From Skeletonema tropicum (taxonomy: Eukaryota > Bacillariophyta > Thalassiosirophyceae > Thalassiosirales > Thalassiosiraceae): 64,000 nucleotides of DNA. This document shows positions 43,372 to 61,328 of this stretch, piece after piece. Position numbers and translations under genes: made by a program. Positions within the stretch are counted from its first letter, which is position 1. The number at the start of each line of letters is the position of its first letter. The notes under the pieces were generated by a model. That model searched no databases, was not told where the DNA came from, and saw only the letters and a list, made by a program, of their open reading frames with translations. Location of the stretch: the NCBI GenBank assembly GCA_037178625.1, contig CM074131.1:1736001-1800000 (forward strand). Reading direction: 5' to 3'.

Positions 43372-43642
43372 TCAACAAAAAACTCAAGCGCGAATGCTGT
43401 GTGCGTACCTACGCATGACGTCACAAATGAGTCTCCGCTGTAATTGGGACGAATCCTCTTCACGCACTCCTTCAAAAATAAAAAAAAGCGCGGCAGCAGA
43501 CGCAGCGCCTGAAGCCTGAAGCCTGAATGCATGCCGATGCACAAGGGGTAAATCGTAATCATTCATAAGTTGTGTTATTGTAGGCAAGGGTTGAATTGGA
43601 TAACGCAGGATGATATCTTATCAATAGGTAATTCAGTAAATC

Positions 43643-44424
43643 ATGATAAGCGCCATTTTAGACCATCCATTTCTGCTAGGTTGTGCAGTAGCGCTGTTGT
43701 CAGCAGCAGCGGCGATATCCATCCTCATCTTTCGTGTCATCTTTCCAACCATCATCACACACCCATGGCAACTTCCGTCAAAAGATTCTCGAAGAAGCAA
43801 GCTTGATAAGAAATCGACAGTCGTACTGGCAGGTTCATTCAATCCACCTCACTTGGGTCACCTGGTTATGATTAGGTATCTAGCTGAAAGATATGGTCGA
43901 GTGATATGTTGTATTGGAGTGAATCCAAATAAACAATACGATGTTACTCCTCAATCACGTGCCGAAATACTTCGTGAGATGCTAATTCATGATGGAGGAT
44001 GCAATAATGTAACTGTAGAAGTCGTATCTGGTTACATATGGAGGTATGCTAGAACACAAAATGCATCTCTCTTCTTCCGTGGAATACGCACTTGGGATGC
44101 AGATGGAGGAGATGAACGCACCTTGCAAATTCTAAATACTTGGGGACCTCTGCTATTAGGGCGTATATGGCCAATGAAGACACTCTTCTTGGAAGGCGAT
44201 CCTCGGTATAGACATGTTAGTTCAACGCTTGTGAGACAAATATGTGCGAAACGAAAGGAAACAATAGAAAGTGTGAAGACAAGCGTGCAGTCAATGATGA
44301 GCTTTCAAAGCTGGTACCAGAGATAGTGGTAGCAGCTAAAGTTGCAGATGTGTATGGCGAAGTGGCGAAAGGCAATAGTGATTGTAGTGCTTGTACTCAA
44401 TGTAAGTATCAATTTATTTTTTAA
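43643..44424 (+). CDS. CoaD-like pantetheine-phosphate adenylyltransferase, membrane-anchored (frameshift, 3' end lost in gap)
   Basis: Nucleotidyltransferase fold with GSFNPPHLGHL (HxGH at residues 70-73), FFRGIRTWDADGG (the RGxR motif of CoaD), and RHVSSTLVRQIC (the ISS/STxVR motif). These fit pantetheine-phosphate adenylyltransferase, the fourth step of coenzyme A synthesis. Unusually, residues about 8-38 are a hydrophobic segment (FLLGCAVALLSAAAAISILI), so the protein is probably membrane-attached or targeted. The first frame ends at 44326, but the family-like ending DELSKLVPEIVVAA is in the next frame from about 44250, so one base is missing near 44255. A GTAAGT at 44401 may be a splice donor, with the next exon lost in the N gap. 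Confidence 0.75.
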
Positions 44425-44561
44425 CATAAAGAAATGGCGTTCATACTCTTCTATCAATCAGCAGTTGATTGTTAATTCAATAAAATATCAGACTCCAAGC
44501 AGAAATACCGAATGAATATCAAAATCCCCCCCATTATCATCTGCTCTGTCCTGTAGGAAAG

Positions 44562-45061
44562 NNNNNNNNNNNNNNNNNNNNNNNNNNNNNNNNNNNNNNN
44601 NNNNNNNNNNNNNNNNNNNNNNNNNNNNNNNNNNNNNNNNNNNNNNNNNNNNNNNNNNNNNNNNNNNNNNNNNNNNNNNNNNNNNNNNNNNNNNNNNNNN
44701 NNNNNNNNNNNNNNNNNNNNNNNNNNNNNNNNNNNNNNNNNNNNNNNNNNNNNNNNNNNNNNNNNNNNNNNNNNNNNNNNNNNNNNNNNNNNNNNNNNNN
44801 NNNNNNNNNNNNNNNNNNNNNNNNNNNNNNNNNNNNNNNNNNNNNNNNNNNNNNNNNNNNNNNNNNNNNNNNNNNNNNNNNNNNNNNNNNNNNNNNNNNN
44901 NNNNNNNNNNNNNNNNNNNNNNNNNNNNNNNNNNNNNNNNNNNNNNNNNNNNNNNNNNNNNNNNNNNNNNNNNNNNNNNNNNNNNNNNNNNNNNNNNNNN
45001 NNNNNNNNNNNNNNNNNNNNNNNNNNNNNNNNNNNNNNNNNNNNNNNNNNNNNNNNNNNNN
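44562..45061. other. 500-N scaffold gap
   Basis: Exactly 500 N. Nuclear, intron-bearing sequence lies to the left, plastid sequence to the right. A fixed gap size is usual for scaffolding software. Confidence 1.
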
Positions 45062-45062
45062 A

Positions 45063-45191
45063 AATTTTCGACTAAAAAATTTAGCTAATAAACAAAATAT
45101 ACCAATTTATACTATAAATCAGAGAAGTATTTACCAAATTATGCGGTTATTACAATTTTTTTATTTCTTAATTATAAAATTAAAACAATAA
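45063..45191 (+). CDS. ycf45: 3' end of a plastid gene, probably ycf45
   Basis: A frame open from the gap edge encodes 42 residues (NIPIYTINQRSIYQIMRLLQF near the middle) and stops at 45189-45191. The NIPIYxIxxxSIxQI pattern resembles the C-terminus of Ycf45, the plastid AAA/R3H-type ATPase present in many diatom plastids. The fragment is short, so the call is tentative. Confidence 0.45.
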   Translation, partial: NFRLKNLANKQNIPIYTINQRSIYQIMRLLQFFYFLIIKLKQ

Positions 45192-45432
45192 TTAATAAAA
45201 TTTTTGTTTCCATTCTTATACTAAAAGTTAAAAAGTCATGAATAGTATATAAAAATTTTATTAATATATAATTTCTAAAATAAGTATAAATTTGTTAAGT
45301 AAACCGTAATTAAATATAAAAAAAGTAGATATAGTTAAAATACTAACTTACTTTTTTAACCTTATGCTGCTATTTTACAATCCTGACATATGTAGATCAA
45401 TTAAGTAAATTATATTAGTTACTATATCTAAT

Positions 45433-45506
45433 ATATATTATACAACATTCTCCCTAAAATAACAATATTAATATTGTTATTTTAGGGAGAATGTTGTATA
45501 ATATAT
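45433..45506. terminator. perfect 74-bp palindrome upstream of trnF
   Basis: Two 37-base arms are exact complements with no loop base (centre between 45469 and 45470, arm inner end CAATATT). It lies 6 bp before trnF. Such hairpins in plastids usually mark 3' ends or RNA processing sites. A loopless palindrome this long is unusual. Confidence 0.7.
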
Positions 45507-45511
45507 AGTAA

Positions 45512-45584
45512 GGGGGGATAGCTCAGTTGGTAGAGCAGTGGATTGAAGATCCTCGTGTCCCCAGTTCGAATCTGGGTCTCTCCC
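45512..45584 (+). tRNA. trnF-GAA: tRNA-Phe (GAA), plastid
   Basis: Full cloverleaf: acceptor GGGGGGA with TCTCTCC (two G-U pairs), D-arm GCTCAGTTGGTAGAGC, anticodon GAA at 45545-45547 in loop TTGAAGA, T-arm CCCAGTTCGAATCTGGG. The base after the acceptor stem is C, where Phe tRNAs normally have A; the next base is A, so one extra C may be present in the run. Its end is 3 bp from the convergent dnaB stop. Confidence 0.95.
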
Positions 45585-45587
45585 ATT

Positions 45588-46966
45588 CTATTGAGAATTA
45601 GGCAAGGTATTAAAAAACTTCGTAGGATCATTTTGAAATAAAAGGTTAACCATACCTAATGGACCATTTCTATGCTTTGCAATTATTAATTCTGCAGGAG
45701 TAATAGTTTCATTTTTTTTTATTGTTGGATTATAGTAATTTTCTCGATATAACATTAGTACCAAGTCAGCATCTTGTTCAATCGATCCACTTTCACGTAA
45801 ATCAGATAAAACTGGTCTTTTATTAACACGGCTCTCAACATTTCTACTTAATTGGGATAACGCAATAATTGGAATTTGAAATTCTTTGGCAATGTTTTTA
45901 AGTGTTCGTGTAATTTGTGAAATTTCCTGTACACGATTCTCCGATTTTGATTTCGAACTTAAAAGTAATTGTAAATAATCAATAACAATCAAACCAATTT
46001 TATTTTGTTCAAACAAAATTTTTTTTTATTCGAGAACGGATATTCAATGTTGTTAGGTTTGGCTGATCATCAATAAAAAATGGTAATTGAGAATATTCTT
46101 GAATACTTTTTTTTAACTCATACCAATCTTCTTTATATAAATTCCCAAGTTTTAATCGAGTTTGGCTTATACTAGTTTCATTTGACAATAAACGGTAAAT
46201 TAGTTGTTCTTTTGACATTTCAAGGCTAAAAAACACGACTGGTAATTTATACTGCTTAAGTATGTTTTCAGTTAAATTCAAACAAAAGCTGTTTTTCCCA
46301 TTGATGGTCGCCCCGCGAGAATGATTAGGTCTGATTTTTGAAAACCTTGAGTCAGTGAGTCTAAGTCATAAAACCCAGATGCTATTCCTGGTAGGTCTTG
46401 TTTTAAAGCTTTTTGCTTTAATTCTAAAAAAACTGTTGAAAATAGTTTCAGCAGTCGTGAATTGTTTTTCCTTTGTTAATTCATTTGTTAATGCAAATGA
46501 TTTTTTTTCGAAATCGTTTAAAATTTTTTCTAGTGGAATATTTGTAATATACGCTGAATTAATTGCTTCATAACCTAAATTAATGAGGGTACGGCGTAAA
46601 AATTTGTCTTGGATTAATTGAATATATTCTTCTAAATATACTAAATTAGGTATTTGATTTAGAAGTTCTAATAAAACTTTTGTACCCCCAATTCGATTTA
46701 AACATCCAGTTTCTTTTAAAAAATCATTTACTGAAAATACATTTATTGGGACTTTTTTGTGGTACATTTCTATAATAGCTTTATAAATTTCTTGATGATT
46801 TTATAAAATAGAAAGTTTCAGCTTGGACAGTTTTCATTGTAATTTCAATTGCTTCATAATTAATTAATAAACAACTTAATACAATTTTTTCTGCTACAAA
46901 ATTATGTGGTAAAGGAGTTTTTGGAAGTGAAAACTGTACCTTATTATCAAAATTTTTCATATTCAT
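45588..46966 (-). CDS. dnaB: plastid replicative DNA helicase DnaB (several frameshifts)
   Basis: About 460 codons, the normal length. It starts [20 protein letters not shown]; the N-terminal DnaB domain has [13 protein letters not shown]. Walker A ([10 protein letters not shown]) is readable between fragments near 46290-46315. The C-terminal RecA-like part has [26 protein letters not shown] (Walker B), [12 protein letters not shown] and [22 protein letters not shown]. Frame breaks lie near 46775, 46285-46365 and 46015, mostly at A/T runs, so I infer base-calling error rather than decay. It unwinds plastid DNA during replication. Confidence 0.92.
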
Positions 46967-47044
46967 TAAAATTTAGTGTTTATGGTAGCCTGAAAATAGA
47001 AGCCTTGTTTTTTAAACATGTATGTATTACAATAATAGCAATAT

Positions 47045-47117
47045 GCGTCCTTAGTTCAGTTGGTAGAACGCTAGTTTCCAAAATTAGATGTCGAGGGTTC
47101 AAGTCCTTCAGGACGCG
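47045..47117 (+). tRNA. trnW-CCA: tRNA-Trp (CCA), plastid
   Basis: Cloverleaf with acceptor GCGTCCT/AGGACGC, D-arm GTTCAGTTGGTAGAAC, anticodon CCA at 47078-47080 in loop TTCCAAA, T-loop TTCAAGT and discriminator G. It lies upstream of rpl11 on the same strand. Confidence 0.95.
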
Positions 47118-47289
47118 TTTCTCTTAAAAAATAAGAGGTGTATTTTTGAAAATAGAATTTTAGTAATTCAAAATTTCCGTAACTAATTAATTATAAAAAT
47201 ATTTAACCTTTAAAACATTGTTAAATCTTTAATTAATTAAAGTTAAAATGATATATCTCTATTTTATCAAGAAATAAAAATAAAATTAT

Positions 47290-47715
47290 ATGGCAAAAAA
47301 AATAACTGCATTGATTAAATTAGCATTACCTGCTGGGAAAGCTACGCCAGCTCCTCCCGTAGGTCCAGCTTTAGGTCAACACGGTGTAAATATTGCAGCC
47401 TTTTGTAAAGAATATAATGCTCGAACAACTGAAAAAGCTGGACTTATTATTCCAGTTGAGATTTCAGTTTATGAAGATCGAAGTTATACTTTTCTTCTTA
47501 AAACACCACCTGCATCTGTTTTATTAGCTAATGCAGCAAAAGTTAAAAAAGGTTCATCAACTCCAAATCGAGTAAATGTTGGATCAGTGACAAAAGCACA
47601 ATTAGAAGAGATTGCTAATATTAAATTACCAGATTTAAATACTACTAAATTAAGTAGTGCAATGAGAATTGTTGAAGGTACTGCCCGAAATATGGGTATT
47701 ACAGTTATAGATTAA
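47290..47715 (+). CDS. rpl11: plastid ribosomal protein L11
   Basis: 141 aa, intact, normal length. It has the family pattern [36 protein letters not shown] and, at the end, [13 protein letters not shown]. It binds the GTPase-associated centre of 23S rRNA. It is the first of an rpl11-rpl1-rpl12 cluster conserved from bacteria, with 35 bp to rpl1. Confidence 0.98.
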   Translation: MAKKITALIKLALPAGKATPAPPVGPALGQHGVNIAAFCKEYNARTTEKAGLIIPVEISVYEDRSYTFLLKTPPASVLLANAAKVKKGSSTPNRVNVGSVTKAQLEEIANIKLPDLNTTKLSSAMRIVEGTARNMGITVID

Positions 47716-47750
47716 CGTTTAAGTTTATAAGTTTTTAAGAAAGAAATTAT

Positions 47751-48444
47751 ATGCGAAAATTATCCCGTCGTCAAAGCGAAAACCTTAAAAAAAACTAAAA
47801 ATGTCGTTCACGCAAGTTTAGAAGAAGCAATTAATTTGCTTCAAGAAACTGCAACGGCTAAATTTATTGAATCTGTTGAATTGCACGCTAACTTAAATAT
47901 TGATCCAAAATATGCAGATCAACAATTACGTACAACTGTAACCTTACCACATGGTGTGGGTAAATCTATGCGTATTGCAGTTTTAACAAGTGAAGCAAAT
48001 TTCAATGAAGCTACAGAAGGTGGGGCTGATATTGTTGGTAGTCAAGAATTAATTGATGATATTAGTCAAGGTAATATTAATTTTGACTTATTAATTGCCA
48101 CACCTGATATGATGCCAAAACTAGCAAAACTTGGGCGAGTTTTAGGTCCAAAAGGCTTAATGCCTTCTCCAAAATCTGGAACTGTTAGTACAACTTTAAC
48201 AGAAACATTATCTGATTTCAAAAAAGGAAAATTTGAATATAAAGCAGATAAAACAGGTGTTGTACATGTTAGTTTTGGAAAAGCAAATTTTTCAAAAGAT
48301 CAATTAGTTGAAAATTTAACATCATTATACCAATCCATAGAACAAAATCGACCATCAGGTGTTAAAGGTAAATATTTTAAAAGTTTATTTATTTGTTCGA
48401 GTATGGGTCCTTCTATTCAATTAGACTTAAATGCATTTGATTAA
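47751..48444 (+). CDS. rpl1: plastid ribosomal protein L1 (one frameshift near the start)
   Basis: The start MRKLSRRQSEN at 47751 runs into a stop at once because of an indel in the A run near 47785-47795; the next frame continues TKNVVHASLEEAINLLQETA to the stop at 48444. Family motifs are TVTLPHGVGKSMRIAVL, ATPDMMPKLAKLGRVLGPKG and LMPSPKSGTVS. Total about 230 aa, normal. L1 binds 23S rRNA at the E-site stalk. Confidence 0.95.
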
Positions 48445-48510
48445 GTTATTTAAATTTAATTGAATACACAATTATAAAATATATATATATACATTAACTA
48501 AAAAATTTTT

Positions 48511-48897
48511 ATGTCAGATAAAATTAATCAAATCGTTGAAGAGTTAAAAACATTAACTTTATTAGAAGCATCAGAATTAGTAACAGCAATTGAAGAGACT
48601 TTTGGTGTTGACGCATCAGCAAGTGTTGGCGGTGGCGTTGTTATGGCAGCAGCTCCAGCTGCAGCTGAAGAAGTAGAAGAAAAAACAGAATTTAATGTAA
48701 TGTTAGATGAAGTTCCAGCTGACAAAAAAATCGCTGTATTAAAAGTTGTTCGAACTTTAACTGGTTTAGGTTTAAAAGAAGCAAAAGAACTTGTAGAATC
48801 TGCTCCTAAAATGGTTCAAGAAGCATTAGCTAAAGATGCAGCAGAAGATGCAAAGAAACAAATTGAAGAAGCTGGTGGAAAAGTATCATTAACATAA
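48511..48897 (+). CDS. rpl12: plastid ribosomal protein L7/L12
   Basis: 128 aa, intact. N-terminal dimerisation part, Ala/Glu hinge ([14 protein letters not shown]), then the conserved C-domain [20 protein letters not shown] and ending EEAGGKVSL. It forms the stalk that recruits translation factors. Last gene of the rpl11 cluster, convergent with rps2. Confidence 0.98.
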   Translation: MSDKINQIVEELKTLTLLEASELVTAIEETFGVDASASVGGGVVMAAAPAAAEEVEEKTEFNVMLDEVPADKKIAVLKVVRTLTGLGLKEAKELVESAPKMVQEALAKDAAEDAKKQIEEAGGKVSLT

Positions 48898-48905
48898 AAC
48901 TTCTC

Positions 48906-48946
48906 TTTTTAAAAAAGATATATTCAAAATATATCTTTTTTAAAAA
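48906..48946. terminator. stem-loop between convergent rpl12 and rps2
   Basis: A 19-bp A/T-rich stem (inner part AAAAAAGATATATT with its complement) and a 3-base loop. It lies 9 bp past rpl12 and 35 bp past rps2, so it can serve as 3' end for both. Confidence 0.75.
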
Positions 48947-48980
48947 TTATATACTTATCAAACAATTTTTTATTTTATCT

Positions 48981-49664
48981 TTAAACAGGTCTATTTTGAT
49001 TTATTGTATCTGTTAATGAATTTAAAATTAGTTTAATTGAACGAACTGCATCATCATTTCCTGGAATTGGAATATCTACTAGATCAGGGTCACAGTTAGT
49101 ATCTAAAATCGAAATAATTGGAATACCTAATTTACGACATTCTTGAATAGCCGTCATTTCACGTTTTTGGTCAATAATAATCGCAACATCAGGCAATCTA
49201 CTCATATTTTTTATACCATTTAAATGTTTACGCAATTTTTCTAACTCTTTTAATCGTAAAGATGCTTCTTTCTTTGGTAATAAATTAAAAACTCCATCAA
49301 CTTCTTGTTGTTCTAATGTTTTTAATCGTTCAGTTCGACTTTTTAAAGTAACCCAATTTGTTAACATACCACCCAACCATCTGTGGTTTACGTAATATGA
49401 ATTACAACGATTTGCTTGTTGAGCAATTACTGCACTTGCTTGTCGCTTTGTACCAACAAATAAAAATGTTTTATCTTCTGATGCTGCTTTTGCTACATAC
49501 GAGTTTGCTCGTTTTAACAATTGCGCTGTTTGTACTAAATCTAAAATGTGAATATTATTTCGTTCCGTATAAATATAAGGAAACATTTTTGGGTTCCAAC
49601 GGTAAGCTTTATGCCCAAAATGAACACCAGCTTCTAATAATTGGGCTAAGTTAACATCAGCCAT
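48981..49664 (-). CDS. rps2: plastid ribosomal protein S2
   Basis: 227 aa, intact, normal length. [20 protein letters not shown] at the start, then [32 protein letters not shown] and [15 protein letters not shown]. It is the last gene of the rpoB-rpoC1-rpoC2-rps2 transcription unit, 93 bp after rpoC2. Confidence 0.98.
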   Translation of the reverse strand: MADVNLAQLLEAGVHFGHKAYRWNPKMFPYIYTERNNIHILDLVQTAQLLKRANSYVAKAASEDKTFLFVGTKRQASAVIAQQANRCNSYYVNHRWLGGMLTNWVTLKSRTERLKTLEQQEVDGVFNLLPKKEASLRLKELEKLRKHLNGIKNMSRLPDVAIIIDQKREMTAIQECRKLGIPIISILDTNCDPDLVDIPIPGNDDAVRSIKLILNSLTDTINQNRPV

Positions 49665-49757
49665 AAAATTTTATAACTCCTTAATTATAATTAGTAACTA
49701 TATTTTAGTATAGGATAACAATAACAGATTGAAAAGAAATAAGTCTAGATTTTTATT

Positions 49758-54103
<4,346 letters not shown>

Positions 54104-54140
54104 AATCCTTTTGATCCATTATTTTTTTAACAATTAAATT

Positions 54141-56344
<2,204 letters not shown>

Positions 56345-56353
56345 AATGAGTTT

Positions 56354-59300
56354 TTAAAATGAAATATTATTTATATTTGATGTATGAGAAAATGTTTTTA
56401 ATAAAGGATTATATTTTTCAATTAAATTTAATTCAATTTCATATGATTGATCTGAACTAAATTCATCAATTCTATATGTGCTTAGATCTAATCCAATTGA
56501 TCTTAATTCTTGTACTAAGACTTTAAATGATTCGGGTACTCCAGAAGTTGGTATTGGTTGACCTTTAATTATCGAATTTAAAGTTTCATTTCGCCCTTGC
56601 ATATCATCAGATTTAATTGTTAATAATTCTTTTAGTGTAAAAGATGCTCCAAAACCTTCAAGTGCCCATACTTCCATCTCACCAAATCTTTGACCCCCGT
56701 GTTGAGCTTTTCCTCCTAAAGGCTGTTGAGTTACTAATGAATAAGGACCTGTTGCTCTGGAATGCATTTTATCATCAACTAAATGAATTAATTTTAACAT
56801 ATAGGCATTACCCACTGTAATTGGGTTATCAAACTCTTTACCAGTTCTTCCATCAAGCAATACCATTTTCCCTGGAGAATAGGGATTAAATAACCACGCT
56901 TCATTGTTCTCGACCGACGCTTGCCGTAATTTCTTATTAATTAGAATACGAGAAACTTCTGATCCATACATTTCATCAAATGGTAAAATTTTAAAGCGAC
57001 GATTCAATTTATGCCCAGCTAATCCTAATAAACATTCATATAATTGACCAACATTCATTCTTGATGGAACACCTAAAGGATTTAGAATAATATCAATTGG
57101 AGTTCCATCTGGAAGAAACGGCATATCTTGTCTAGGTAAAATCCGGGAAATTATTCCTTTATTACCATGACGTCCTGCAATTTTATCACCTACTTGAATT
57201 TTTCTTATTTGTGCAATAAAAATTTGAATTTTCTCAAATTTGTAAGCTAATTTTGTTCGACGATTAAAAGTTAAAGTTTCAATTACTCTCCCATACTCAC
57301 CTTCAGGCATTCTAAAAGATGTATCACGAACTCCTTTAGCCTTTGCTCCAAAAATCGCTCGCAGTAATTTAGACTCTGGTAATTGTTCAGAATCATCTTT
57401 AGGAATAATTTTCCCCACCAATATATCACCTGGTTTTACAAATGTTCCAACTGTAACTATTCCATCTTCATTTAAATTTTGGACATCAGAGATACTTAAA
57501 TTAGGGATATTATTTGTCGTTTGTTCCGACATTTCTGCTGTTCGGTCAATTTCAATTTCATACCTTTCAATATGAATAGACGTAAATATATCTTCATAAA
57601 CTAAACGTTCATTTATTAAAATTGCATCTTCAAAATTATACCCTTGCCATGGCATGTATGCTACTAAAACATTCTGCCCTAAAGAAAGTTCACTATTTAT
57701 AATCCCTGGACCATCAGTTAACATTTGACCAGATTTAATTTTTTCACCTTCCCAAACAATTGGTCTATGATTAATACAAGTTTCTTGGTTTGAGCGTTGA
57801 TATTTTTGTAAATCATATTTATAGTATCGCCCTGAATCTTCAAGGATAACAATTTTATTTGCTGTCACAGATTCTACAATTCCTGGTCGTTGAGCATTTA
57901 TTACCATACCTGAATCTAAAGCAATTTGATTTTCTAAACCTGTACCAACAATAGGTTTTTGTGGAAGTAGTAATGGAACTGATTGTCGTTGCATATTTGA
58001 TCCCATTAATGCTCGATTGGCATCATCATGTTCAAAGAAGGGAATTAATGAAGCGGCTACTGAAACGACTTGAATTGGAGAAACAGCAATAAAGTCTACT
58101 TCAGATGGTGTAACCGTTAAAAAATCTTGTTTGTATCGTATAGGAATCAAATTTTTTGTTAAATAATTTTCTTCATTTGTTGAAATATCCGCTGGGGCAA
58201 TTTTATAAAAATCTTCGATATCAGCTGTCAAATAAATAGGATTTCCAGTTTTAATTACTTTCCCATTAATAACTCTCCAGAAAGGAGTTTCTAAAAATCC
58301 CGACTCATTAACTCTTGCACATGTTGTTAACGATGCAATTAAACCAACATTTTGTCCTTCAGGCGTTTCAATTGGACAAATTCTTCCGTAATGACTTGGA
58401 TGAATATCACGTACCGCAAAACTAATACGGTCTCGATCAAAACCACCAGGTCCCAGTCCACTAATTCTTCGTCTATGTGTTAATGAAGATAATGGATTTG
58501 TTTGATCCATATATTGAGATAATTGGCTTGCTCCAAAAAACTCTCGAATAGTTGCTCCAACTATATTAAAGCTTGATAGTTGACTGGAAATAAGTTTTAT
58601 TAGTCTGACTACGTAATTTACGTAGTAATCTTTGAAAACCAATACGGAATAAATTTTGTAATAATTCTCCAACTGACCGAACTCGACGATTTTTTAAATG
58701 ATCAATATCATCGCTCACTTGTTTAGAAGTAGATAATGTTATTAATTTATCAATTATTGCAAAATATATCTTCATAAGTAATTGTCGTTATACGCTTTGA
58801 AAGTTTGATATCTAATCTCGGTTATTTAGTTTTGAACGGCCAATTTTTCCTAAACGGTAATAAGAAGGGTCAAAAATACGAGAAAATTCAAGAAATATTT
58901 TTATAATAATTTTTATCTAAATTAAAACGTAATAATTTATTTTCTTGAGAGAGTGAAGATGTTAAAATGGGCTTATTAAAATAGAAAAATTCAGAATTTT
59001 GTAAGTTTTGACAAATTTCTAAATCTGTTACACCCATTTCTTTTAATAAATGTATAATTGGTTTTTGTGTAACCTTATCAAGTTGAATAATAATTTCATC
59101 TTCTTGATTCTTTATAGGATATTTTGCTACATTAATTTTGGTATTTTTTTTGAAAACCAAATCTTACCCATGAGCCATACTCAGGAATTAATGTTGCTGT
59201 ATTATAGCTCCTTTTCTCCATATTTTCTTTTATAAATATCCTTTATTAAATGATCATTTTTATATTGAATAATTTTAGATTTTGTCTTTAAATATTTCGT

Positions 59301-60523
59301 TTTATATTTTTGAATATTTTTGCTTGGGATTGTTTTCTTTTTTTATCTTTTTCGTTTTTCGTAAAATTATATTTAAACTTAATAAGTTCTTTAAAACTAT
59401 TTGTGAAATAGAGATTTGATTGTGTGTTATTATTTTGAATAACTGAGTTAATCTTTGTGTAATATTTAATTTTAAGAAATTAAAATTGTTAAGATAAGCA
59501 AAATTATCTAAATCTCTAAGTAAAAAACTAAGTATTTCAGTATGTCTATTTAAATTGAGTAAATACTCTGATTTCTGAAATAATTCATTATATAAGAGTT
59601 TAATTTGATTAAATTCTTTTAGTGATGCTTTAGTATCTTTTCTTTTTATAATTTTATGTGTAACAATTATTTGAGTTAACAAATTGAAACATTTAACAAT
59701 TAAAGCAGTTCTATCTTTATTTTTCAGATGGTTAGTATGTAATAAAAAACTTTAACCATTTTAAATAAATATTAATTCGCTTTAATTTTATATCTAAGTT
59801 ATCTGTTTGGAGTAAACTTTTTATATACTTTAAAGTATTCAATAAATGACAAACTAAAACTCATTTCATAATCTTTTATTTGCTTAAATGAATAAAGATT
59901 AATTGCTTCCCCTTCCCAGTTCCAATCTTCTTCTTTTTTAATGAACCTTATTTTCTTTTTTTTATCGCTAATTAATTTTTTTTTAACCCGTGATTTTAAG
60001 AAAGAAATAAACCTACTCTCAGTAGGTAAAATTTCACTTGGGGGTGTAAAATTTTTTAATTTACCTATTTCACTAGAAATTACTCTTTTAACTTTCTTAT
60101 TTTTTTTTTGATGTTTATTCTTTTCAAAATATACCCCTGGACTTCGAATAATTTGACTAACAATAACACGTTCACACACCCATTTATAACAAAAGTAGCA
60201 GAGCTTGTCATTAAAGGTAAATTAATTATAGGAAATTTGCTGTGATATTTTATAATGTTTGTCTTTTTATTTCTAACCTCTAAAGGAATGACAAGTTGCG
60301 CAGAATAGTTAGCTGTATATTTTTTTAGCCCGCACTATATTGTAAACCGGTTTTACTAAACTATATTCTTGTCCAAATAATATATATTCAGTATTTTGGC
60401 TAAAATCATAAATTCTTGAAAAACTTGTTAGTTCCTCATTTAAGCCTTGAGCAATAAACCAACAAAAACTTACTCGTTGCCATTTCTATAAAATCAGGTA
60501 GAGCAGTTGTATAATTCCATCAT
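56354..60523 (-). CDS. rpoB: plastid RNA polymerase beta subunit, copy 1 (several frameshifts)
   Basis: About 1390 codons from the ATG pair at 60518-60523 to the stop at 56354. The 3' two thirds form one long frame with [80 protein letters not shown] and [20 protein letters not shown], all classical beta-subunit motifs. The 5' third is split by indels (58600-60180). The N-terminal region is easier to read in the inverted copy at 61329. It encodes the polymerase core with rpoC1 and rpoC2. Confidence 0.95.
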
Positions 60524-61328
60524 ATATCAGTTTGATTGTTTTATTAGTAATGTAGTTTAAACACAATAACCAATACGGTCCGTTATCGGTAATAATTATG
60601 AAAAATAAATTTGTAGTATAGTGTTAATCTTTTTCAAATTAAAAGTTAGGATCATTGTTTATAGTATTAATGTTTTAACTTGTTAGGTCTTTCAACTTTT
60701 TATAATAAATTTTATTTCTATTAAGAAAACAAAAATTTATGTTTGGAAATAAATAAAATTTAAGTCTAGTCTTTATAATGGTGGTACTTAGTTTGTCTTA
60801 CTAGTTGTAGTTAATATTTTTTTAACTAAGTTTCGTAAAGAGTTAATTTAATGGGGAAAGGTTAATTTTACTAACGTGATCAATTTTATAAAAAATATCC
60901 TTTAACACAACTTCGTATAAGAAAGAAATTTTTTTTTGTACGAGTTGTGTTAAAGGATATTTTTTATAAATTGATCACGTTAGTAAAATTAACCTTTCCC
61001 CATTAAATTAACTCTTTACGAAACTTAGTTAAAAAATATTAACTACAACTAGTAAGACAAACTAAGTACCACCATTATAAAGACTAGACTTAAATTTTAT
61101 TTATTTCCAAACATAAATTTTTGTTTTCTTAATAGAAATAAAATTTATTAATAAAAAGTTGAAAGACCTAACAAGTTAAAACATTAATACTATAAACAAT
61201 GATCCTAACTTTAATTTGAAAAAGATAACACTATACTACAAATTTATTTTTCATAATTATTACCGATAACGGACCGTATTGGTTATTGTGTTTAAACTAC
61301 ATTACTAATAAAACAATCAAACTGATAT
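60524..61328. other. AT-rich upstream region of rpoB, mirrored about the fold
   Basis: About 400 bp of non-coding sequence upstream of rpoB followed by its inverted copy. No tRNA or other gene is seen. An rpoB promoter is expected here but I cannot place it. Confidence 0.6.
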
